Positions 1 to 7,616 are shown, counted from the stretch's first letter. The stretch is DNA of 12,651 nt from an uncultured Planctomycetaceae bacterium (GCA_937952455.1 CALFYU010000237.1:1-12651); one strand, 5' to 3'. Made by a program: numbers and translations. The notes: generated by a model from the letters alone, not told the origin.

Positions 1-49
1 TTGTCAGATTCATGTAAGCGTTCTTGTTTTCGTCGTCCTCAACTAGTTA
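1..49 (-). pseudogene. In-frame continuation of the A2M coding sequence beyond TAA
   Basis: After the TAA at 47-49 the same frame stays open for 15 codons to the window edge and reads LVEDDENKNAYMNLT. Bacterial A2M proteins, especially planctomycete ones as I remember them, continue here with an aromatic residue followed by a DDENQTAYL-type segment. The TAA thus sits where Tyr (TAC or TAT) is expected, and one base change at position 47 would restore it. The segment would belong to the rest of the toroid, with the C-terminal macroglobulin domain lying outside the window. Whether this is a true nonsense mutation, a recoded stop or a sequence error cannot be decided from this window. Confidence 0.75.
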
Positions 50-3000
50 CTGTTCGATGTTCCGTATGATCATTGCCAACTGTTCGTCCTGTTGTTGTTT
101 TTCCAATGCGAGCCCGAACAACGCCATACCGTACACCGACAGCTTCGTGCGATCACGATACAGGTAGGTCCGCATGTCGCCGCTGGCAACGTCGGCGTCG
201 ACGAGCACCATGTAGACCAGCGCGTCGAGATTGTCGGCATGGGTTTTATAAGGCTTCTTGTTCGCTTCGGCATTTTTGAGCAGTTCAATCTGCTGGTCCT
301 GATACCGCTTCAGCCATTCCACGCCCCGTTCGTAGACTCCCGGCACCAGGGCGACGTCGTTGGCCTTGGCCAATTGCAATCCCCGGACGACATTGGCGGT
401 CGTGTCGGCGTACGAATGTTCGCCCCAACCGGAGAACCAGCCCCAACCGCCGTCGGCGAGTTGCATTTCGGTCAGCGCCTCGAGATTTTCGGCCACGATC
501 TCGCGGAGCAGGTCCTGGTCAAAGACCGGCTCGCGATCGTAGCGTTTCCATTGCTCTGCCCGCTCGGCATCGTCGCCGAGTTCTTGCGCATTGAGGTTCG
601 TCCGTTTCTCGCGGATTTTTTCGAGGTTCAGATTCATCCGCAGCAGAATGTTCTGCGTGATGACCGTCGGCAAAAACCGGTTCAGCGTGCTTTCGGTCGT
701 TTTATAGGGATAATTGATCAGATAGGGCAGAGCATCGACCATCGCGCCGGCCAATGTTGGCGAGTAGCGGATTTCTAGGATCGATTCGTTGATGCGGCGT
801 GCGTCGGGCACGTCGATCGTGAATTTTCCGGACGTCTCGTCGGGACGCAGCGCCCCGGCATAGGACTCCATCTTGAGCATGCCGTGCACGTAGACCGGAA
901 ACGTCATCTGCATCGCATCCGATTCTTCATCGGTGAGTGCCTTAACGCGGATCGTGGCTTCACCCGGATTGACCACCCGTACGCGCCAGTCGACACGCAC
1001 ATCTCCGCCAGGCGGCACGCTGACCATCTGCGTGGTGCTGGATTGTGGTGCGAGCAGTTCGCCGTCCATCTCGAGTTCCACCCGGACCGACTTTTCAGTT
1101 TCCAGGTAGTTGTGCACGTTGGCCGAGAGGACCACCTCGTCGTTTTGCACAAAGAACCGCGGCGCCTGCAGGCGGACAATCAGGTTCTTCGCCGTGACGA
1201 CTTCCGATTCCCCTTGTCCCACCTGCGTACCGTGGCCCATCGCCCAACTGCGGATTTTCCACGCGGTGAGATTCTCCGGCATGTCCAGCGCGACCTCGGC
1301 CAGACCGTCCTTGTCGGTTTCCAGGGTGCCGACCCACAGCGCGGTGTCGGCAAAATTCGTGCGGACGGTCGGCTGCACAAGTTCCCCTTCACCGCCGGCC
1401 GCGTCCCCGGGCGCCGCATCAGCCATCGCCAGCCCCTCGCGGGCTTCCATCTGCGGCGCCGCAGCCGCCGGTGCCGCCATCGATTTGGCCAGCCCGCGGC
1501 CTCGCATTTGCCCCATTGCACCCCGGCGGCCGGTTACGGCTGCATCATCGGCGACTTCGTCGACCACCGTCGCTCCAAACGCGCCGAGAAATTGCATTGC
1601 AACCTCGTTTTGCTTCAGCAGATTGCCGAAGTAGCGTGCGAGATTGGAATCGGTGACCGGCATGTGATGCCGACGCCATTTCCAGAAGAACTCCTTGATT
1701 TCCGGCACGTTCGACCCGCCGGAGATGTATTCCACGCTCTTGTCGTAGATAGAGAGCACCGTCGGCCCGACAAACGGCTCGCCGGCGATATCCGTTAGTT
1801 TGATCTGTACCTTGGCCGGCTCACCCGGCTTGTACGACTCGGCCGACGGGGTGACGGCCACGTTTAACACCCGCTTTTCGGGCGGAACGATTACCTCTCG
1901 CACACCGGTGTGAATTTGCGCGTCGGAGATCGTCAACGCCTCGACGAAGAAATTCGGCATGTCTTTCTTAACGACCGCCACGTCGACGACCGTGCTTTTG
2001 CCGTCCATGCGAATCACCTGCGGCGGCAGATAGACGCCGTTGGTCGGCCGGATGAACAGTAACACAGTGGCATCGGAGCGGTTGGTGTTGATCGCCATCC
2101 GCACCGTATCGCCCGGTTGATACTCCCGCTTGTCGGTAATCACTTCAACGTCGTTGAAGCGAAACTGCCGGCCGTCGAAGCCTTCGCCACGGATGATGAA
2201 GACGTACGCCCCTTCGATCGTGTGCCCGGCGGCGTCGGTCAGTTTGTACGACAGCCGAAACTGCCCGGCTCGCGAGGCGGCGATTTTTTGCGAAGCGCGG
2301 CCCTGGTCGTTGGTATCGACGTCCCACGTCTCCTCCACCGTTTCGACCGGCTGGTTGTTGTCGTCATACGTCACGCGATACAGCGTCAGCTTTCCGGTCC
2401 CTGGGACCGGTTTGTTATCGAGCGTGTGCGCAGAGAAACTGGCCAAGATGTCGTCTCCGACCCGGTAATAACCGCGATCCAGCCAGGTAAAGACCTTAAA
2501 CGGCTTGCGCGCCACGAGCACGTTCCCCTTACCGACGATCGTTCTCCGCGATTCGTCAACCACTTCGGCCGTGATTTCGTAGCTGTGGTCGCTGTCGCCG
2601 TGAATCTCCTTGGCGAGAGCGGTGTCGATCTCCAGCGAAACGGTGCCGTCCTCGCCGATTGCGACTTCGTTCTCCAACACGACCTCCGGCGGATCGCGGC
2701 GGACGGGCCACCACCAGCCGACGGGACGCTTGCAACCCCAATCGTACCAGCCGGGGTACCAGGTGTAGTCATATCCAAACCACCAGTAACCCGGACCGTA
2801 AAACCAATCCCAAACGCCCGGCGGGTACCATTGCTGCGAGTGTTCCGAGCGGAGCACCTTGTACTTCACGGTGGCGTTAACGACCGGTGCGCCGAAGTAG
2901 TACTTCGCGTTGATCTTGGCCGTGATTTTTTCGCCCAGCATGACCGGTTCCTCCGGCGCTTCGACGGTCACCTCAAATTCGGGCTTTTTGTATTCCTCGA

Positions 3001-5179
3001 CGCGGAACGATCCGACGCCGCGTCCGACGATTTGCAATTGATACATGCCCAGCGTCGCGTCCTTGGGGAGTGGATATTCACCCGTGATGCCCCCGTACTC
3101 GTCGCTCTTGAGCGTCTTCTCGTAGACCTGTTGCCCTTTTCCGTCGGTGATGCGGACGGTGAATTGTTGATTCGCAAACGCCGAACGGTCTTCTTGATCA
3201 TATTGGGCGTGCCGCACCCAGAACTTGAACTGTACCGTTTGATTCGGCCGGTACACCGGACGGTCGGTGATCGTGAATACCTTCGTCTGGTTGTATTCCT
3301 GATCGTAGTAGTGCCCGTACCAGACCGAGTTAAACCCGTAGTAGGCAAACCGGCCGTCCTTGGTGCGGGCGGTGATCAGCCAGGTGTAGTCGTGCGGCAG
3401 GCGTTTGGCGTCGGGCGTGACGAAGCCGTTTTCGTCAGTGAACTCGGCGAAGTTCTTGGTGAGCACGCGAAATTGATTGCGGCGGTTTTTAAGCGGTTCC
3501 TGGCGAAAACCGAAGAACTCCAAGTTGGCCTTTGCAATCGGTTTGCCGGTGACCGCGTCGGCGACGAAGTAGAGCACCTTGCCGTCGAGTTGTTTCTTGG
3601 CGATCACCGTGTCATCAAGCCAGACGATAATGCGGCTGATGTTGCCGTCATCCATTTTGGCCGTCAGCAAATAGGCGCCGGCTTTCTGCAGCGGCGTTGT
3701 CACCGTGATCCGTTTATCAAAGTGATTCTCGCGCGGCTCCAGTTCGAGCGTCCAGTCGGCCACCTGCTGTCCCAGGTACTTGCGTTCGTTTTCCTGAACG
3801 AGGCGATAACCGATGTTGTCGATATTCAGTTTGTTGTAATCGAGTTTTTGCGGATTGGCGGACAGGTACTTCTGAACATCCGCCAGCAACTCCGGGATGC
3901 GAATCGCATGCGCCGTGAAGTGGACGTGTTTGCCGTTGCGAGAGCGGAAGTGGACCTCGGCGCCAGTCCATGCGGGTTGGACGCCCGACGCGTCAAACAT
4001 GCCCCAATTGCCGACGATCTGTTCGAGTTGTTGCTTCTTGTTCGCCGCGTTTCGGTTGGGGAACCGTTCCAGGCCTTCTCGCCAATACTCGGCCGACCGT
4101 GCATATTGACGGCGGTCGGCAAACAACTGTGCCAGCGACGTCAACGCACTATCGGCATAATGCTCCTCCGGCAAGGTGGCAACGTTCTGGTAAATCTTGA
4201 TGAAATTGAATTCGTCCGGCAGCGTGAACCGTTTGACGCCGGTCGCCAGCCGCGCAATCGTTTCGTTTTCGCCCAGCGTGTGCAGCGCATAGGTTCCGCT
4301 CTCGACTCCTTCGTTGTCCTGTCGACCGAAGAAGCCCGAATAATACGCGAGCGTCGTTACGCCGAACTGCTCGCGGAGGAACTGTGCGAACAGCGTGTCG
4401 ATTTCCGCCCGCCGCTGCGGAGCAAATTCGACCACTTGCGACAACATCCACCGCCAACGCTCACCGTCGGATTGGGAGGCGGCGTAACTTTCCGGCGTGT
4501 GATAAAAGATCGGGTTCCCCTCGGCATCGACCGGTGCCCCTTGTGTCCCGCCGAAGCCGTAATACCGCCCGCCGACGTCATAATCGGGCAGCGTCTCCAG
4601 GTCGGTCAAATACTGCAGCCGCCACGCCTCGCCGCCGCTGCGATTCTGCAGCAGCATATCGGCGAACTCACGGTAAAACTGCGCCACCTCCGGTTTGGAG
4701 TCCTCTTGGTTCAATAGCGGCAGCGCTTGCTGCATCAACTGCAAGGCCCGCACGCGGTCGCGTTGCAGCGAACTGGCATGTTGTCCGCCGCCGCGATGCC
4801 CTCCGCGCTCGAATTCCCCGGCGATGATGAATCCGTAGTGTGGCCCGTATTGCAGCGTGTGTGCGGCGGCCTTGAGCAAACGCCAATTCTCCGAGTGCAC
4901 GGCGATGGTCTCTTCGCGGAATTTGTCGATCTCATTGGCGCGATTGAGCCGCTGCAGGCACTGAATGCCCATCGACAAATCGGTGCCGACCTCGCGGGGG
5001 TCCGTCTGCTTATCGAGTGCCCGCTTGCGGAAGCCGTCGTATGCTTCCTTGTAGTTCCCCTCGTTATACAACTTTTGAACCTCGTCTTGCTTGGGCACGA
5101 CGGTCGCCTGAGCGGCGTAGGCACAGGCGGCACAAACCAAAACTAGCGCCAGCGACGCCGCATAATAATTCCGAGACAT
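47..5179 (-). CDS. Alpha-2-macroglobulin-like exported protein, thioester motif lost, frame closed by a suspect stop
   Basis: Bacterial alpha-2-macroglobulins trap proteases in the periplasm by a bait region and usually a reactive thioester. The 1710-residue product starts with a Sec-type signal peptide (residues about 5-25, AYA/AQA cleavage options). A TPR-like helical part follows to about 400, then beta-rich macroglobulin domains. An MG2-like segment with RPVYRPNQTVQFKFWVRH lies near 640, a Trp/Tyr-rich insertion at 779-830, and a bait-region-type domain at about 1005-1175. A low-complexity Ala/Gly/Met/Arg stretch covers 1210-1270, the A2M core domain (NFADTALW) about 1272-1360, and the alpha-alpha toroid starts near 1470 (GGWGWFSGWGE at about 1576). 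The thioester site reads YPYKTTES (1490-1497) where the family has YPYGCxEQ, so Cys and Gln are both absent. The stop at codon 1711 lies inside the toroid and the frame continues in family-like sequence, so the gene may be broken. No strong Shine-Dalgarno precedes the ATG; the signal peptide supports this start. Family call firm, activity uncertain. Confidence 0.9.
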   Translation of the reverse strand: MSRNYYAASLALVLVCAACAYAAQATVVPKQDEVQKLYNEGNYKEAYDGFRKRALDKQTDPREVGTDLSMGIQCLQRLNRANEIDKFREETIAVHSENWRLLKAAAHTLQYGPHYGFIIAGEFERGGHRGGGQHASSLQRDRVRALQLMQQALPLLNQEDSKPEVAQFYREFADMLLQNRSGGEAWRLQYLTDLETLPDYDVGGRYYGFGGTQGAPVDAEGNPIFYHTPESYAASQSDGERWRWMLSQVVEFAPQRRAEIDTLFAQFLREQFGVTTLAYYSGFFGRQDNEGVESGTYALHTLGENETIARLATGVKRFTLPDEFNFIKIYQNVATLPEEHYADSALTSLAQLFADRRQYARSAEYWREGLERFPNRNAANKKQQLEQIVGNWGMFDASGVQPAWTGAEVHFRSRNGKHVHFTAHAIRIPELLADVQKYLSANPQKLDYNKLNIDNIGYRLVQENERKYLGQQVADWTLELEPRENHFDKRITVTTPLQKAGAYLLTAKMDDGNISRIIVWLDDTVIAKKQLDGKVLYFVADAVTGKPIAKANLEFFGFRQEPLKNRRNQFRVLTKNFAEFTDENGFVTPDAKRLPHDYTWLITARTKDGRFAYYGFNSVWYGHYYDQEYNQTKVFTITDRPVYRPNQTVQFKFWVRHAQYDQEDRSAFANQQFTVRITDGKGQQVYEKTLKSDEYGGITGEYPLPKDATLGMYQLQIVGRGVGSFRVEEYKKPEFEVTVEAPEEPVMLGEKITAKINAKYYFGAPVVNATVKYKVLRSEHSQQWYPPGVWDWFYGPGYWWFGYDYTWYPGWYDWGCKRPVGWWWPVRRDPPEVVLENEVAIGEDGTVSLEIDTALAKEIHGDSDHSYEITAEVVDESRRTIVGKGNVLVARKPFKVFTWLDRGYYRVGDDILASFSAHTLDNKPVPGTGKLTLYRVTYDDNNQPVETVEETWDVDTNDQGRASQKIAASRAGQFRLSYKLTDAAGHTIEGAYVFIIRGEGFDGRQFRFNDVEVITDKREYQPGDTVRMAINTNRSDATVLLFIRPTNGVYLPPQVIRMDGKSTVVDVAVVKKDMPNFFVEALTISDAQIHTGVREVIVPPEKRVLNVAVTPSAESYKPGEPAKVQIKLTDIAGEPFVGPTVLSIYDKSVEYISGGSNVPEIKEFFWKWRRHHMPVTDSNLARYFGNLLKQNEVAMQFLGAFGATVVDEVADDAAVTGRRGAMGQMRGRGLAKSMAAPAAAAPQMEAREGLAMADAAPGDAAGGEGELVQPTVRTNFADTALWVGTLETDKDGLAEVALDMPENLTAWKIRSWAMGHGTQVGQGESEVVTAKNLIVRLQAPRFFVQNDEVVLSANVHNYLETEKSVRVELEMDGELLAPQSSTTQMVSVPPGGDVRVDWRVRVVNPGEATIRVKALTDEESDAMQMTFPVYVHGMLKMESYAGALRPDETSGKFTIDVPDARRINESILEIRYSPTLAGAMVDALPYLINYPYKTTESTLNRFLPTVITQNILLRMNLNLEKIREKRTNLNAQELGDDAERAEQWKRYDREPVFDQDLLREIVAENLEALTEMQLADGGWGWFSGWGEHSYADTTANVVRGLQLAKANDVALVPGVYERGVEWLKRYQDQQIELLKNAEANKKPYKTHADNLDALVYMVLVDADVASGDMRTYLYRDRTKLSVYGMALFGLALEKQQQDEQLAMIIRNIEQ

Positions 5180-5525
5180 GGATCAGCTCATTATTGAAAT
5201 GCAAGTTGACTTTGAAAAGACGGGTGTCGACAGCGATAGAATATCGCATCGCCGCATTTGCCCCAACCACACGGCTTGAGACGACGCCCGTGCCGCGAAA
5301 GTTCCGAAAAACTGCTCGTGAAGAAATTTCGGGCGGCGCGGAACCCCGTTAAGGCGGCGCAATCGTTAAATTGCGAGCTTGGCGGCTTTGCGTGAGGATC
5401 TCTTGACCGCGGGCGGATGAATGAGAATCGCGGGGCGTTTGGGAGACCTTCGCTCGGAACCGATGCGAGGCCGGGAGACCCGCACCTATCAATTCGTACT
5501 CTCGTTTTAAGTCGCAGCCTGGGAC
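5180..5525. other. Intergenic region between A2M gene and DUF2617 gene
   Basis: These 346 bases separate two minus-strand genes. I see no convincing reading frame, tRNA or strong terminator. The part next to the A2M start is AT-richer and could carry its promoter, but no clear -35/-10 pair is visible. Positions 5378-5396 on the plus strand read CTTGGCGGCTTTGCGTGAG, resembling a widespread intergenic repeat (entered separately). Confidence 0.6.
5378..5396 (+). repeat. Possible relic of a CTTTGCG(N)CTTTGCGTGAG-type dispersed element
   Basis: The plus strand reads CTTGGCGGCTTTGCGTGAG. From memory, tandem 'ctttgcg' units ending in 'gtgag' recur in intergenic DNA of many environmental bacteria, often near GxxExxY-type genes. 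Only one good unit plus a degenerate one is present and no such gene is nearby, so this is at most a remnant. Chance similarity is possible. Confidence 0.25.
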
Positions 5526-6071
5526 TCAATCCAACTCGAACAGCGATTGCGACTTGACGACGCCGTAATTGCCCGGGAACGTATGAAAGGCGTGAATGAC
5601 CACATGATTGGCGGTGACTTCGGTCTCCATAAAACTCAACGGCGTGGGCGCCAAGCGGTTTGCGGCGTGAAAGCGGTGACCCAATTGGGCCTTGGCACAA
5701 TCCGCGAGCAACTCCTCGTGAAAATGCAGAAACACGTCGGGTTCCAATTCCTCCAGTTGGAAGCTCACGTGATACGTCACCCCGCCGGCAAATTGCAGGC
5801 TCTCGCATCGGTGCCCGTGCACGCCGTGTGACAGGATTCGCCGCCGTTTGGGCAGCGGATGTTCCCGACCGGTCATCACCTCGCACAACATCTGCCCGTT
5901 GCGGGCAAACGTGATGACGTGCCCCGCGTCACAGATCTGCAGCTTCGCCTCGAATCCGTCCCCTTTGATGACCGACGCCGCATAGACGTTGATCAACTCG
6001 GGATGGAGTTCCCGGCTAAACAGCCGAAACACCAACCGCGCCACATCGGGACGAGCAAAATCAACGTCCAT
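5526..6071 (-). CDS. DUF2617-family protein
   Basis: Cytoplasmic protein of about 181 residues with no signal peptide or membrane segment. I recognise the pattern of planctomycete DUF2617 proteins, whose function is not known to me. The recognisable blocks are RPDVARLVFRLFSRELHPEL (residues 7-26), PLPKRRRILSHGVHGHR (72-88), GGVTYHVSFQLE (96-107), FLHFHEELL (114-122), a ledge of NRLAPTPLSF (138-147), and the C-terminal VIHAFHTFP with VKSQSLFELD. The His-rich and acidic surface (HFHEE, HAFHTF) is suggestive of metal binding, which is inference only. I chose the ATG at 6071 because homologues as I remember them begin just before the RPxVAxLVF block and an AGGA-type ribosome site stands upstream. 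An in-frame ATG at 6116 would add 15 residues (196 in total) without a visible ribosome site. It lies 346 bases upstream of the A2M gene. Confidence 0.72.
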   Translation of the reverse strand: MDVDFARPDVARLVFRLFSRELHPELINVYAASVIKGDGFEAKLQICDAGHVITFARNGQMLCEVMTGREHPLPKRRRILSHGVHGHRCESLQFAGGVTYHVSFQLEELEPDVFLHFHEELLADCAKAQLGHRFHAANRLAPTPLSFMETEVTANHVVIHAFHTFPGNYGVVKSQSLFELD

Positions 6072-6080
6072 CACTTCATG

Positions 6081-6087
6081 CTTTCCT
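6081..6087 (-). promoter_or_regulatory. Ribosome binding site supporting the DUF2617 start at 6071
   Basis: On the minus strand AGGAAAG lies 9 bases before the ATG at 6071. The alternative ATG at 6116 has no purine-rich site in front of it, so this site decides the start choice, though it is not a perfect Shine-Dalgarno. Confidence 0.4.
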
Positions 6088-6151
6088 GAAAAGCCGCACG
6101 CGTTGCCGGGCAACATCGTTCGCGAAAATAGCCGGATCTTTTATAAGCTCA

Positions 6152-6157
6152 ATTATA
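6152..6157 (-). promoter_or_regulatory. TATAAT -10-like hexamer upstream of the DUF2617 gene
   Basis: The minus strand carries a perfect TATAAT in the 163-208 base gap between the redoxin gene and the DUF2617 gene. No -35 element at standard spacing is convincing (TTTGTT stands 14 bases upstream). If real, the DUF2617 gene has its own promoter in addition to any read-through from the peroxiredoxin pair. Confidence 0.3.
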
Positions 6158-6279
6158 ATCGCGGCGCCGGGAACAAACAGACGACTATTCGGCCAAAATT
6201 GCCCCGCGCCGCCATTTCAACTGAAACACATAAAAGGGGCTTGACACGCGTCGCCAAAAATGGTCTCCCGAGGCGCCGC

Positions 6280-6912
6280 CTACTCAGTCGCTTTTTCGTC
6301 GTACTCGATCTTGCAGCCCCGTTGCAGCGTCTCTCCCGGCGCGGGACGCTTACCCGCCAATAGCGCGCGGACGGCATCCCGCAGATAAGTCTTCGTCGCC
6401 TTCGCAGCATCGTCGTGGTTGTCGAGCGACCCCATATAGGCGACCGTCCGTTCGCGATCCAGTACGAAAAACTGTGGTGTCCGCACCGCCCCATAAGCGC
6501 GGCCGGTCTCCTGCGACGGATCGCGGAGATAGTCAAATTCCCATTTCCGCTTCGAGGCGTGCTCTTGCATCGACTCCAACGAATCGCGCGAGACGTTCAC
6601 CGCGACCACCGCCACCCGCTCATCGTCGAATTCCCGCAGCAGCGCCTTAAGCCGCGGTTCATATTGCCGCGACGCCGGGCAATGATTGTCCGTAAAAAAG
6701 AGCACGAGAATGTCGTGCTCCTTGTAGTCTGCCAACGTGTGCCGCTTGCCGTCGATTCCCTCCAGTTCGGAAAATGTCGGGGCGGGGTCGTCGACGTCTA
6801 AGACCTTATTAAACTTTCCCGCCGCCGCCGGATGCACCGCGACGGCTGCAGCGATCACAATTGCGGTCGCAGCAATACGGACGCGGCGGGATTTGCAGTA
6901 AGGTCCGGGCAC
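6280..6912 (-). CDS. Exported redoxin-domain (peroxiredoxin-like/thioredoxin-fold) protein
   Basis: 210-residue thioredoxin-fold protein with a signal peptide or anchor (hydrophobic about 11-31, preceded by KSRRVR, cleavage near AAA-G). The fold is shown by FSELEGIDGKRHTLADYK, strand LVLFFTD, the active-site loop NHCPASR (Cys78), VVAVNVSRD, and the cis-proline loop RTPQFFV (Pro146). A second Cys200 lies in a C-terminal RGCKIEY block. Homologues I remember have NHCPVxKxY with the same C-terminal GCxI block, matching the PRX-like subgroup of the AhpC/TSA superfamily. Only the first Cys of CxxC is present, so simple thioredoxin chemistry is unlikely; Cys78 may pair with Cys200. The start is GTG at 6912, supported by GGAG six bases upstream; the gene begins 17 bases after the peroxiredoxin stop, so an operon is likely. 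Role inferred as periplasmic thiol redox or peroxide handling. Confidence 0.8.
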   Translation of the reverse strand: MPGPYCKSRRVRIAATAIVIAAAVAVHPAAAGKFNKVLDVDDPAPTFSELEGIDGKRHTLADYKEHDILVLFFTDNHCPASRQYEPRLKALLREFDDERVAVVAVNVSRDSLESMQEHASKRKWEFDYLRDPSQETGRAYGAVRTPQFFVLDRERTVAYMGSLDNHDDAAKATKTYLRDAVRALLAGKRPAPGETLQRGCKIEYDEKATE

Positions 6913-6929
6913 GAGTCGCTCCGTCCGAA

Positions 6930-7568
6930 TTACTTTTGAAGTTTCGCAACGACTTCCATGACGGTCTCGCTGTCTTCGGGCGCCTTCACCGAGGTGTCTT
7001 TGTGCACGATCTTGCCCTCCTTATCGATCACAAACGTCCAGCGCTTCGCGGTGACACCGCGCGTCAACTCGTGGGTTTGACCCTCGTGTTCAAATTTGAA
7101 GACGCCCCCTTTCCCGACCGGTACGCCGAACGCCTTCGCCACTTCGCCTTTCTCGTCGGCAAGCAGCGTAAAATTCAACTCGTGCACCTTTTTGAACAAT
7201 TGGTGATTCTCCGGCGAATCGCCGCTGACGCCTACGACTTCGACCTCTTTGCTCTGCAGTTTCTCCATGTCGTCGCGAAAGCCGCAGGCCTGTTTCGTGC
7301 AGCCGCCGGTCAAGTCGGCGGGATAGAAATAGACGACGAGAATCTTCTTGCCGACATGATCCGCCGACTTCCATTCCTCACCCTTGTCGTCAACGCTCGT
7401 GAACTCGGGCGCCTTGTCGCCCACTTTCAAATTGACGGGTTTCTCCCGTTTTTCTTTACCCTTTTTTTTTTTTTTTCCTTTGTCCTCACTTTGCGCCGTG
7501 CTGACCATCATGCCGAATGCCGTCACCACGCACGCCAACACCGCAAAACGTCCGGTCAATTTCGACAT
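6930..7568 (-). CDS. Exported peroxiredoxin, BCP/PrxQ type
   Basis: Thiol peroxidase of the AhpC/TSA superfamily, reducing hydroperoxides through a peroxidatic cysteine. Residues are numbered from the ATG at 7568 (212 aa). A signal peptide spans about 6-26 (VSTAQS region). A Lys-rich linker (28-43) is followed by the Prx domain starting NLKVGDKAPEFTSVDDKG. The catalytic block FYPADLTGGCTKQACGFRD has peroxidatic Cys90 and, five residues on, Cys95 as resolving Cys, the atypical two-Cys BCP arrangement. The usual Pro before the peroxidatic Cys (TPGC) is Gly here. RWTFVIDKEGKI supplies the conserved Arg. An in-frame ATG at 7628 would add 20 residues that bury the signal peptide, whereas GGGAGG eight bases before 7568 settles the start. 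First gene of a likely two-gene operon with the downstream redoxin. The linker is encoded by a run of 15 A. Confidence 0.9.
   Translation of the reverse strand: MSKLTGRFAVLACVVTAFGMMVSTAQSEDKGKKKKKGKEKREKPVNLKVGDKAPEFTSVDDKGEEWKSADHVGKKILVVYFYPADLTGGCTKQACGFRDDMEKLQSKEVEVVGVSGDSPENHQLFKKVHELNFTLLADEKGEVAKAFGVPVGKGGVFKFEHEGQTHELTRGVTAKRWTFVIDKEGKIVHKDTSVKAPEDSETVMEVVAKLQK
7462..7476 (-). repeat. 15-base homopolymer (poly-A in coding strand) within peroxiredoxin gene
   Basis: Fifteen consecutive T on the plus strand, read as A in the gene, encode most of the KKKKK linker just after the signal peptide. Runs of this length are prone to polymerase slippage; a gain or loss of one base would frameshift the whole catalytic domain. 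Confidence 0.95.
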
Positions 7569-7576
7569 CTTTCCGT

Positions 7577-7582
7577 CCTCCC
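7577..7582 (-). promoter_or_regulatory. Strong Shine-Dalgarno of the peroxiredoxin gene
   Basis: GGGAGG on the minus strand, eight bases before the ATG at 7568. It excludes the longer in-frame start at 7628 and places the signal peptide at the true N-terminus. Confidence 0.8.
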
Positions 7583-7616
7583 CTGGGGAATTGTTTGGGT
7601 GTGTCCATCTACAGTT

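Noticed and set aside
884..1798. 304-codon plus-strand frame inside the A2M region
   Set aside because: Antisense shadow; the His/Arg-rich product has no family pattern and no start signal.
2117..4717. Long open frame (866 codons) on the plus strand opposite the A2M gene
   Set aside because: It lies wholly antisense to well-supported A2M coding sequence, lacks a ribosome site, and its composition (Arg/Val/Leu/Asp-rich, no domain) is that of a codon-bias shadow.
5191..5886. 231-codon minus-strand frame overlapping the DUF2617 gene and the following gap
   Set aside because: Over its upstream half it overlaps the DUF2617 coding sequence in another frame; product is Arg/Pro-rich with no recognisable feature.
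6241..6269. TTGACA on the plus strand as a possible -35
   Set aside because: No -10-like hexamer at suitable distance (TCTCCC at 17 bases) and no plus-strand gene follows.
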